Positions 48,501-58,690 of a stretch of 64,000 nt of DNA are shown here, one piece after another. The number at the start of each line of letters is the position of its first letter. The first letter of the stretch is position 1. Source of the DNA: Mesocentrotus franciscanus. Taxonomy: Eukaryota; Echinodermata; Echinoidea; Camarodonta; Strongylocentrotidae. The DNA lies in contig CP137672.1 of NCBI GenBank assembly GCA_037976565.1, positions 30,261,218-30,325,217 of the forward strand, given 5' to 3'. A program made the position numbers and the translations under genes. The notes under the pieces are model-generated. The model was given only the letters and a program-made list of their open reading frames with translations, was not told the origin of the DNA and did not search any database.

Positions 48501-51500
48501 ATTCTATATCACTTTCTCTTTCTGTCTTTCCTTATGTTTTTCTTTGTTTCTTCCTTCTATCACTTTCTCTTATGTTATTCTTTATTTTTATCATTCTATC
48601 ACTTTCTCTTTCTGTCTTTCCTTATGTTATTCTTTGTTTCTTCCTTCTATCACCTTCTCTTATGTTATTCTTTATTTTTATCATTCTATCACTTTCTCTT
48701 TCTGTCTTTCCTTATGTTATTCTTTGTTTATTCCTTCTATCACCTTCTCTTATGTTATTCTTTATTTTTATCATTCTATCACTTTCTCTTTCTGTCTTTC
48801 CTTATGTTATTCTTTGTTTCTTCCTTCTATCACCTTCTCTTATGTTATTCTTTATTTTTTATCATTCTATCACTTTCTCTTTCTGTCTTTCCTTATGTTT
48901 TTCTTTGTTTCTTCCTTCTATCACTTTCTCTTATGTTAGTCTTTGTTTTTATCATTCTATCACATTCTCTTTCATTATGTTATTCTTTGTTTCTTCCTTC
49001 TATCACCTTCTCTAATGTTATTCTATGTTTTTATCATTCTATCACTTTCTCTTTCTGTCTTTCCTTATGTTATTCTTTGTTTCTTCCTTCTATCACCTTC
49101 TCTTATGTTATTCTTTATTTTTATCATTCTATCACTTTCTCTTTCTGTCTTTCCTTATGTTATTCTTTGTTTCTTCCTTCTATCACCTTCTCTTATGTTA
49201 TTCTTTATTTTTATCATTCTATCACATTCTCTTTCCTTATGTTATTCTTTGTTTCTTCCTTCTATTACCTTCTCTTATGTTATTTTTTTGTTTTTATCAT
49301 TCTATCACTTTCTCTTTCTGTCTTTCCTTATGTTATTCCTTGTTTCTTCCTTCTATCACCTTCGTTTAAGTTATTCTTTATTTTTATCATTCTATCACTT
49401 TCTCTTTCTGTCTTATGTTATTCTTTGTTTCTTCCTTCTATCACCTTCTCTTATGTTATTCTCTGTTTTTTATCATTCTAACAATTTCTCTTTCTGTCTT
49501 TCCTTATGTTATTCTTTGTTTCTTCCCTCTATTACCTTCTCTTATGTTATTTTTGTTTTTATCATTCTATCTCTTTCTCTCATCCTTATGTTATTCTTCG
49601 TATCAGATTTTCGCGCACTGTGAATTTAGTACCTGATCTCAAAAATTGGTCACGTGACCGACGAAAGCCCCGTCGTGAAAAATCGAAAGCACTTCCGCGA
49701 AGGGAACGGACGTGAGCTGCGCAACGTCTCCACGCTCCAGTAACTCGTAGTAGCCCACGTCGGGTGCCTAAATCGAAAGCTCGCTATTGTCTTTTTGTTT
49801 TATTCATCTGCTACATTCTCTGTTTGGTATAGTTGCTGCCATGGTATATTCATTCACCAAGCCATTATGAGTGTTGTATGACACATGCTATGGCAACTAG
49901 TGCCACATTCTCTACTTGGTGTATTTGCTGGCATACCACATTCATCAAGCTTAAATTGTTGAGTTTTTTATGACACATGCTCCAGCAAAAATTGCTCTGC
50001 GGTCAATATCATACACTTAGCAAATCACTAACTTTCAACCCCAGACCAAACACTGTACCTGACCTAACATATTAATTTTGCAACCGTCCCCAAATGCTAA
50101 CCCTATATATCTTTGATGAATAAAACTCAGAGGCCACCACAATTCTCCCAGAAGCATACTGTTTGTCAAACTAAGCACCTTCATGAGTGGACTATTATTT
50201 GTACCGGTACTCAGACATGCACAGAAGTTGTCTCCAAGTTAACTACAGATGTAATTAGATTTTTTCCCACTGTTTATGCTCTTTAATCCTTAACCATCTG
50301 AATGTCTCTTATACTTCAGTGGGACATTTCATTCAACCTTTATTCTGAATAGCTTTAAAATGATCAGTTTGTTTGTTCCAGGAAAGCATTTTAAATATTT
50401 TGCTGAATTAGAAAATCACAAACAATGTAAAGTGCCAACTTCCAGGAGCTCAGAATATACTATGGTGACTGTTGAGGTATCAGATTACTAGTGTGAAACA
50501 TGGCATATTATTTGCATTATTATTTGTTAGATTAAGATACTCCACCACTTCTTATAATATAAAAACAAAAAAAATACAGGTATACACTTTTCTCATACTG
50601 AGCTTATTAAACAGTAATGTTTACTCAGAAATAGTGCTAATTTTAATGTAGGTCTGCAATTTTGTTACTGTTTTTTTTTTTTTTTGTCCTTCTGCTTCTT
50701 GAACTTCTTCTTCTTTTTTTTTTCCGTCAAAGTACATACTACCCTGTCTTTTAAGTATGTTCTGTACAGTGCTGTGCAAGCTCTAATCAGAGATGTGATG
50801 CAGTCCTAGCACAGCTGTATTTTCTGCACCTCAGTTTCTTGGCAAGAAAATGTCATGAATCTTAACCACTCACAAAGTTTGCAAGCCTTTCATGTGTGCG
50901 AATACTGCGAAAGTTTGACAGCAAATTTTAAAATTATGTGTCTTTCAGCTGTTTGGGCAGACATTGAGAGCCAGCGGTTCCATGAAGTATGAAGATATTG
51001 TGACAAAGAGTGATGCATTAGAGGTGAGTTTCATATGTCTGGGGGTAAGAATAGTAATAATAGTAACTAGGAGGTCCCGTGGAAAAATCCACGGGATTCT
51101 AGGGAGTGGGGGCAGATAATTTCTGTTAGATGATATATTTTTAACATTCATTATTTTTTTCTTGAGACATTGTTTTTTTTTTCTGTTCTTTTTTTCCTTT
51201 TATGATTTTTTTTTGTTTCTCTTAATTGTATAGGCCTACTTGTTATCCTTTTATTTTTCTTAATACTGTTTTTTTTAATCTTCTTTTAATGACCGGGGAC
51301 GAAATGTAAGATTTTATACAATATTTACTTGTACATCTTGAAGGATATTATGCGAGGGAGCGTAGCGAGGTTTTTGCATTTTTATTAGTCTAAGCGCATG
51401 CACGGAGCGCATGCACTGCATTGGGCCCTAATTAAAAGTGTGTTGAAGTCATACATTCTGTGAACCATGTAGGTCTAAACATAATCATAATCCAAGCTTC

Positions 51501-54500
51501 TATTTTATTTGTCTATTATTTAGAAATAGATTGAATTGAGATTGTGATTCATTACAGAGTACTGAGATCAAAATTGACAGAGTTTGTATACTATGCGCTG
51601 TTTGGCCATGAGGTGGTGCACCGTAAACAAACTACATGTATGTCGGTTACGATCTTGATAATTACGATCTATTTGCATTATTATTGTTGTGATTTCAATG
51701 TAGTTTTCATGAAAAGACCAATAAAGCGGAAGCTTGGATTATGATTATGTTGGCATGGATCACAGAATTTGTATAATTATTTTCAAAGTACAGATTTTAC
51801 GCGAAAATAGGTTCATGGTTTGCGCCAGTATGTAGCAATCGACTTGATTCGAATCGACTGTGAGTGACGACTGTGTGTGACGTGGGCGTAGAATCATCGC
51901 ATACAAATATACACGTACACGCATATGGCCGCCTGGCCTACAAAGCATATCATACATAGCAAGATGCCTAACACTGAGTAGGCCGCACCCGTTGCATCGT
52001 GCATTTGCTACAACACAGTACGTGAGTTGATCGTCTCTTGATCGTGTATCTCTTTGATTAGACAGAGGGCGGGTGCCCGCCTTGCTGCCTCACTCTCGCA
52101 GGTTCGCCGCCTCCTTGCACGGACAACGCCGGCCGTGCCCTCGTCGTCCGCCCGTCCTCCCTGGGACCCCGAAACCATGTTTAACAATGTGGACGGCGAC
52201 CACCGGTTCGACATGGCCCGCGGGATACGGGAGACATGCCATGTCGTCGTTCCTGCGCCACGGCGAAGGCGGGTGCGGTCGAGGAAAGGTGTTTTTCATG
52301 AACCGTTTTGTGCCCCCCGCGATGATTTTGCCTATTAATAATATAGATGATAATAATAGTATTAAACAATAGTATTAAATGATGATATTATTATTAATTA
52401 TGAGATTATGATATACATATAATATCTTTATATACTTAAAGTGTTATTGCAATGTATTTTTAGCTTAGTTTGGAAACATAAAAGCCATGGTGTGTATTAG
52501 TTTTCATATCTTCATATCATTGTAATCCATTTAGATCATGGGTTGCTTCGCTTTGACTGAGTTGGCGCATGGGTCCAACACAAGAGCCATGCGAACAACA
52601 GCAAAATACGATCCTATTACACAGGTAAGCCAACTTTTTATTCATTACCATGTACTGGTACATGTACTTCAAAATTAACCACAGAATCAGATATAAAAAA
52701 TAATTGCCGTTTACACTGTATTATATTTTGTATAGCTAATGAAGATCTTTAATTAAAAGAAAGTAAAGCCAGTGACTCATTGTACAGGAGATGCCATGTA
52801 ATGTAGTAGTTAGGGAAAACTTGGTAGTTGTTTGTATTAAATCAATTTGTAACATTATTGTGTTTTGATGAATCTGTCAAAAGAAGGAAGGTGCCACCCC
52901 CCACCTCCTTCTAGTAGTTTTGCTATCCCATGGTTACCAAAATTGATTTTGTAAAAAGAGATTGATTAAATTCAATATGACTTCATTAAACCTTATTCAA
53001 ATCTATTCCAGACTCAAAGTCCACATTCTACTAAGTATTTAAACCCAAAGCTAATATTTAACCTTGTTTTTAAGTTGAGTTTAACAATGGTTGGATTTCT
53101 GAAATTTCTCTCTCTTTATCATGACTTTAGTTCTCATATTTGGATTTAACCTGAATTAATAGAATATAGGTTGAAGTATGGACAACAAAAATAGTTAGTG
53201 TAATACAGACAAAGTTTGATTATATGTTTACTTACATCTGCAAATGCAAACAAAAACCACACGTACACCCTGTACATGTAACTAATGAGTGGTCAAAGGC
53301 TATGATTAAATGATAAAAGATAAAATATCTGATTTAAGCTTGTTCAAAGCAAGCTTCTTTATCATAAGAACTATTGAACAAATTTGAGGTAGATATGAGA
53401 TTCTGCCAGGGATGTTTCTGTGGCACATAGGTACATGTTTGAAAATGATATTTTTGTTATTCAATGAATCTGAAATTGACCCTGATAGTGCCACCGCCCT
53501 TTTCAGTCATGTCTAGCATGTGCATTAATTTTGTGGTGCTTTCTTTATAAATGGTTAATCTCGATACAAACATTGTTCCATGGCAAACTTCACAAGTCTT
53601 TAGATCGTCTATTCCATGCCATGACATACAACTACATGTATGTAGCAATAAGTAAAGTGCCTTCTTTACCATGATCAGATTATAACAATGCTTTTTCTTT
53701 TCTGTGTAGGTATGTTTCATTACCTTTAGATCTATATATATAGTCTATCAAATAACGATATACATGTAGGTGTACCATAGAAGTGAACCTGAGCTCTTTT
53801 TTGTAAAACTTGACATTAATATAACAAGTTACAATAACTATTTAAAGCTACGGGTACTGAAATCATTACATTTGATTGGCTGTCATTAAATCTGTTGTTC
53901 AGTTTTGAAACTTATTATTGATAACAAGTCTTATGAAACAGGGCCCTAATTCATTTAGTCTGCTCAAATGTAATATATATTTTTCATGATGCAGGAAGGT
54001 TTGAGGTTCATGGTATTTGCATGTTATCTCTGTCATAGGAGTTTGTGGTGAACACACCAGACATAGAAGCAGCCAAGGTCTGGGTTGGTATCCTAGGCAA
54101 GTCTGCTACCCATGCTATCGTCTACGCCCAGCTGTACACCCATGACGGCACCTGTCATGGCCTCAACTCCTTCATAGTACCCATCAGGGATCCCAAAACA
54201 CTTCTACCCCTTCCTGGGGTGTTTGTTGGGGACCTTGGAGAGAAATTGGGCCTCCATGGGTTGGATAATGGGTAAGTATCATGCTATCGTCTACGCCCAG
54301 CTGTACACCCATGACGGCACACGTCATAGCCTCAACTCCTTCATAGTACCCATCAGGGATCCTGAAACACTTATACCCCTCCCTGGGGTGCCTGTGGGGG
54401 GCCTTGAGAGAAACAAGGCCTTTAGGAGTCAAATGAAGAAGGGAAGAAAAAAACCCAAACCCAAAAGGCTCCTTGTAAGATTTGGTTCATATGTGATATC

Positions 54501-57500
54501 TTATTATACCTAAAATGGACAATCAGGATAAAGGATGGTTTGGTGAAAATAAAATGGCTTTAATTTTCTAACTGTTATGGCTGATGCATTTAATTAATTT
54601 GTCCCATGATATTCACTGTCACTCTGTATTTCACAAGAAAATGAAATTAAAACAAAAGCAAAACAAAACAGACAAAGGATTGAAACACAATTAAATATAT
54701 GAATAAGGAGGTGCACAACTACAATTAGCAGATAACACTTACGTTTTTCTTTTGTCATTGAGCAGAAGAATTTATATATCATATGTAGATGCCTTTCTTT
54801 CTCTTTCTCACTCTCTCTCTCTCTCTCTCTAGGTTTGTATCATTCCACAATTTTCGCATTCCAAGAGAAAACCTGATCAACAGGACAGGAGATGTGACAG
54901 AGAGTGGCCAATTTGTCACCCCATTTAAGGTATAGTGAAGAAATGATACGCGTATCTTACAAACTAACATGTATAAAATCTTACCACAATTCAGAGTAGG
55001 TCATTTATTGGTACTTGCTTTATAAAACATGAAAGCCACAAAGAATTGAATCATTCAACAAGTATTCTCTTCATATAATAGTAGATATAATTCCAGAGGA
55101 ATTCTTCTGTATTTTGAGTTTAGTTAAAACAATATTTCTTTGTGCATCTTTATTTATAAACAACTGTATTTTATTATCTTACAAAAAGGGTTCACCTCTT
55201 TTAATTTCTAACAGTTCAACAAATTTTACAATTATTGCATATAAAAAAGATTTTTTGAGATCATGGTTCATTCTTACTTTTCATTTTTCATCATGATGCA
55301 AGTATGATTATGAATCCTTAAGTGTGTTTTCATTAAGCAACAACAAAAAGAATGTCAATAATATTACCTTGAGATAGTTGAAATCCTCTATAAGTAGAAA
55401 TGAAAAATTATCTGTTTTGGTAAGCTTTCACTTGCCATGCTGCACGCTTATTCTGAAGAAGCAGGACGGCAAATGAAAGCTTACCGAATCCGGTAATTTT
55501 TCCACTGATTGTAAAGAAAGAACTCATTTTCAAGTTACATCACTTAACAGATGAACCTCTTCAGTAATATTACAAATATGTTAATGAGATTTTCTGCCTT
55601 GTACTGTATTCTCTAGGATCCAAACAAAAGGTTTGGGGCTTCTGTGGGAGCCCTGTCATCAGGACGAGTGGGTATCACGAACATTGGTGTTGGAAACCTG
55701 AAGCTTGCCGTGACCATCGCTGTGCGCTACTCTGCCGTCAGGAGACAGTTTGGACCCACAGTGGATGAAGAGTTGCCAGTGCTAGAGTATCAAATGCAGG
55801 TGATTGCTATTTACAGCCTGTTCAGATGAGAGGATATTTAAACAAATCTTGTATAAAGAAACGTATTAAGAGTTATAGTTTAGTGAAAGAGGTGTACACA
55901 CTGAATAGTAACATCATGAAGGAATGTCATAGAAAGAACGTTGTTTAAAGAAACTAGTTTTGGAGAGGTCCGTTGACATGACAGCTTACCAATCATCAGG
56001 TCGCGCTCATGATTTGCCCCACCCAGTCCTGCGGTGTTCAGATGGTGCGACGAGACGTTCAGACCAGAACAGGATCCTGATTATGTACTTTGTTTGAAAT
56101 GATGCTTAAACCGATGCCCATATATATATTTCCCTATATGGCTTTTCGCTATATGACATTCAGAATAGATAAGGACCCAAGTTGACAACACAAAGTCACC
56201 AGTCATGACCTTCATGCCATTACCCAATTATTGACATACCCAATCTTTAGTTAATCTGATGATTGAACATTCTCTGTATGTAACCAGAGAGTATATGTAT
56301 CGACTATTAAGTTTAACGCTAAGGATGGAGTGAGATACTCTGAAACATGTCCTATTCATTAAAATGTTATGTGTTTTTTTATTTTTTTTTTATGATGAAA
56401 CTGTTAACATGTCGCCCTTTTGGAAACATGATATGTAATTGTATTTGCCTATTTTTAATCAATACTGCTATCAGTATGAACCAGCATGCATAATTTTTCA
56501 TATTAAATGATCTGTTATCCTTTCAGCTTTTAATTTATAGATACCCTGTTTACTATCTTCTGTGTATCAGACATGGGGTGTTTCACAAAGACTAAGACCG
56601 ACTTTAACTTGGACTTAACTATGGCAGGTCGTTCGTTCCACTGTTTGCTCTTACCATTTACTGGCATTGGTCTTTGAAGGGACTTATAAATCGTGGTCAC
56701 AAATCTACAGAATTTACATGTTTTGATAGTTCATTATTGAAGGAAAAATATTATCTAAAGATCATAATTGAGAGATTTAGTGAGAGCAACCAGTGGCATG
56801 AATGACCTGTCATAGTTAAGTCCAACTTAAAGTCGATCTTAGTCTTTGTGAAACACCTCCCTGGTGTGTTTAATTAGATTTACTTATTTCAGACCAATAC
56901 TGCTATCCTTGTATAACTAGGTACTCATGTTCTTCTCCTCTTCTAGCAATGGCGACTATTGCCGTATGTGGCCGGTGCCTTTGTCCTGCATTACTTCTCA
57001 GACAAACTCTTCAAGCACTTGGTGGAATGCCAGGTTTCTCTCATGCTTGGAGACAAGAGTGAGAGACAGGTACAATCAATATTAAAGTTCACCCTTACTC
57101 CAACAATGAAAGAGCATTGGGGTGGGGTGGGGGTATATTGAGGATCACATAGAGTTACATGTGCACATACCAATGCATTGACTTTTCTACTCCCAGGTCA
57201 CATTAACCTTAATTTAGAGTGCAATATTTTGGTAAAGAAGGTGATAATTTGAGTACAATCTTGAGTACTGCTTTGACTACCAGAAATAAAACATCACTCT
57301 AAATGTTTTAGGTGACTTGTCCCCTTTAAAGTTTAAAGGTCAGTTTAAGTTCAATTTCTGACAAATGAAATGGCACATGTTGAAGGGGGGAATGGTTCAC
57401 ACTTTCACTCAATAGGATTCAGCACATGGACCTGTACATTAGGTCATTCCCAGCAGTTGGGTGTTCAATAGGATTATTATTATTATAAACTAATGTTAAT

Positions 57501-58091
57501 GTTTTATTTTGTCTACTAGGATTGAATTAAAATAAAATATATCACATTGCTGAGGTTATTGTAGACATTAATGTAGAGGTATCATATCAAGTGGTTTAAA
57601 CACTTGACTGGAAATGTGAAGGTCATGGGAGTGAGTCCAAGCAGGGTACTAGTGTCCTTGGGCGAGACAATTATCTACATTTGCCACTCTCCACCTAGGT
57701 GTGTATCGGTACCCGGTAGGATGCAAACATGAATGTGGTTGAATTGGCATGTAAAATGTAATACCCGTGTAACATGGTGCCTGGTTGGAATACTCCCCAG
57801 GGAGTGAAGTACGTGCACTATCATGTGCTGACAGTGCAGATAAGCAATTGAATCCAATGACTGGAATAATAATAATTACAATGTAAAACACTTAGAAATG
57901 CACTATATAAAGTGGGAATATATGCTATACAAATGTGACTATTATTCTTGTTGTGTTGATCTGATTTCAGGCAGAGCTTGGGAAGGAAATGCATGCCTTA
58001 TCCAGTGCCAGCAAGCCTCTGAGTAGCTGGTTGGCCAGGGACTGCATACAGGAATGCAGGGAGGCCTGTGGGGGCCATGGGTACCTGTGGG
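42574..58091 (+). CDS. ACOX3: Peroxisomal acyl-CoA oxidase 3-like, first 9 coding exons (3' part missing)
   Basis: Exons: 42574-42843, 47882-48112, 50949-51023, 52535-52624, 54039-54271, 54833-54929, 55617-55799, 56947-57069 and 57971-58091. All have GT/AG borders and matching phases and give 474 residues, against about 700 for the family. Seen: an N-terminal [19 protein letters not shown] segment typical of ACOX3, [20 protein letters not shown] at 196-215 (acyl-CoA dehydrogenase/oxidase signature), [14 protein letters not shown] at 337-350, RRQFGP, and [14 protein letters not shown] at 460-473. Known: these FAD enzymes make 2-enoyl-CoA and hydrogen peroxide in the first step of peroxisomal beta-oxidation; ACOX3 favours branched substrates. 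E462 is the expected catalytic base position (inference from the family). The start ATG has an in-frame upstream TAA at 42,559. The C-terminal region, including any SKL-like signal, is not found before 60.7 kb, so the gene should continue past the window. Confidence 0.93.
42858..42906. repeat. LINE-type terminal short repeat (AAAGTC)n
   Basis: GTTCAAAGTCAAAGTCAAAG continues for five to six units and passes into AAACATTATTATTAATAAT. The structure matches the 3' tails of CR1/L2-like elements. Minus-strand orientation is possible, and it could then be the tail of the LINE that begins near 46.45 kb. It lies 15 nt after the exon 1 splice donor of ACOX3. Confidence 0.45.
43400..46455 (-). mobile_element. 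Decayed CR1-like LINE in ACOX3 intron 1
   Basis: Minus-strand order: an ORF1-like region (46,453-45,833), with a Lys/Arg-rich part and a heptad-like segment containing [20 protein letters not shown]; a Pro/Asn-rich region continuing in another frame (45,825-45,100); the second half of an endonuclease with [11 protein letters not shown] near 45,060 and TSDHIPV near 44,880; a linker at 44,620-44,320 ([21 protein letters not shown]); and reverse transcriptase at 44,170-43,475 with [30 protein letters not shown] and [13 protein letters not shown]. The frame changes several times. The N-terminal endonuclease is missing. The reverse transcriptase stops being recognisable near 43,400, before its ADD catalytic box. 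Inferred: an inactive fossil with internal and 3' deletions, opposite to the host gene. Confidence 0.85.
48137..49784. mobile_element. TA-flanked DNA transposon carrying a 90-bp tandem array
   Basis: The ends TAGCGAGCTTTCGATTTAGG plus CACCCGACGTGGGCTAC are present at 48,135 and, reverse-complemented, ending at 49,786: 37 identical bases including the flanking TA, which is the likely target-site duplication. Subterminal parts on both sides are GC-rich (CCCGTCGTCGTGAAA against CCCCGTCGTGAAAAA). Almost all the rest is the tandem array. No transposase. It lies in ACOX3 intron 2, about 22 bases after the exon 2 donor site. Confidence 0.9.
48320..49600 (+). repeat. Pyrimidine-rich tandem repeat, 90-bp period
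   Basis: TATGTTATTCTTTATTTTTA begins at 48,571, 48,661, 48,751 and 48,841, exactly 90 bases apart. Each unit contains two related halves of about 52 and 38 bases (a CATTCTATCACTTTCTCTTT half and a CTTCCTTCTATCACCTTCTC half). Because 90 is a multiple of three, ORFs of up to 357 residues arise, rich in Phe, Leu and Ser. They are not taken as genes. Confidence 0.92.
51960..52330. other. GC-rich insert of unknown nature in ACOX3 intron 3
   Basis: A sharply GC-rich block (for example CCGCCTCCTTGCACGGACAA and GCGCCACGGCGAAGGCGGGT) inside an AT-rich intron. It has overlapping ORFs of 60-99 residues in several frames on both strands and no recognised domain. It could be an exonised fragment, a retrocopy piece or a GC-rich repeat. 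No supported splice sites or frame choice. Confidence 0.4.
54279..54414 (+). pseudogene. Tandem duplicate of part of ACOX3 exon 5, in intron 5
   Basis: Near-copy of 54,110-54,246, displaced by about 169 bases, starting 8 bases after the exon 5 donor site. It stays in frame as [14 protein letters not shown], then [20 protein letters not shown], with a few substitutions (for example CHGL to RHSL). It lacks the exon's first 24 codons and its last 25 bases, including the donor site. Probably a non-functional leftover of a local duplication. Confidence 0.85.
55419..55485. repeat. Short hairpin
   Basis: GGTAAGCTTTCACTTGCC and GGCAAATGAAAGCTTACC are separated by about 31 bases in ACOX3 intron 6. 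Confidence 0.6.
56575..56861. mobile_element. MITE (GGTGTTTCACAAAG type)
   Basis: The left end GGGGTGTTTCACAAAGACTA and the right end reverse-complemented GGAGGTGTTTCACAAAGACT continue as inverted repeats for about 75-85 bases (GACTTTAACTTGGACTTAAC on the left, GACTTTAAGTTGGACTTAAC on the right). About 287 bp, in ACOX3 intron 7. Confidence 0.82.
57585..57950 (+). mobile_element. tRNA-derived SINE, copy 2
   Basis: Shares with the copy at 16,316 the body phrases TTGCCACTCTCCACC and CCCAGGGAG, and the tail CTATACAAATGTGACTATTATT. The tRNA-like head is more diverged (GTGGTTTAAACACTTGACTG, GGGAGTGAGTCCAAG in place of the B-box). It lies in ACOX3 intron 8, just before exon 9. Confidence 0.78.
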
Positions 58092-58373
58092 GTAAGTTCA
58101 ATGCAATTGCATTGGTGTTTACAGAGATTCTTGCTAGATCAATACTTGCCTCTTTATATACCACACACAAACGATCTCCATATGCCGCATTGTATTTATC
58201 AAGGGATAAACATCAGAGGCAACTTATTATCATTCACTATTGTAATGATAAGGACTTTTATGCATCTCATGGAATCCATGGATTGACAATTTTTTGATAT
58301 CTTTTTGGTTAGCTCTGCATTGTATCAATACAGTCAATTGAAATTACTTGTGTGCTTTATTGTTTTATCACCT

Positions 58374-58690
58374 GGGGGTGTTTCATAAAGCTGTTTGTAA
58401 AGTTAAGCATGACTTTATGAACGACTTAAATATGAAGTGTCAGATAGGATGCCCAAAGTTTTCCTGATGTTTTAACAAAGTGTGACCATATTTCCAATAA
58501 CCTCAATTAAATTATGGCAAAAAATATACTTTGCATTAAAAATGTTTGTTAGAATGATAATTTACATCTGCACAGTTCAATTTTAGTTGATGCAGTTAAA
58601 AATGATTGAGCATCCCATTTGGCTTTTCATATTTAAGTCATTCGTAAAGTCATGCGTAACTTTACGAACAGCTTTATGAAACATCCCCCT
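58374..58690. mobile_element. MITE (GGTGTTTCATAAAG type)
   Basis: Ends GGGGGTGTTTCATAAAGCTG and, reverse-complemented, GGGGGATGTTTCATAAAGCT. The inverted repeats run on through GTAAAGTTAAGCATGACTTT and its mirror AAAGTCATGCGTAACTTTAC. About 317 bp, downstream of ACOX3 exon 9. Confidence 0.82.

Noticed and set aside
48408..49481. 357-residue Phe/Leu/Ser-rich ORF and its overlapping neighbours
   Set aside because: It is open only because the tandem unit is 90 bp, a multiple of three. Similar long ORFs occur in the other plus-strand frames, and it lies in an ACOX3 intron within a TIR element.
52008..52372. Protein-coding exon in the GC-rich island
   Set aside because: Several overlapping frames on both strands are equally open, and ACOX3 exons 3 and 4 join in phase without it; kept only as an unexplained feature.
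54223..54513. Separate 96-residue ORF overlapping ACOX3 exon 5
   Set aside because: It reads through the exon 5 donor site into the duplicated exon fragment; it is not an independent gene.
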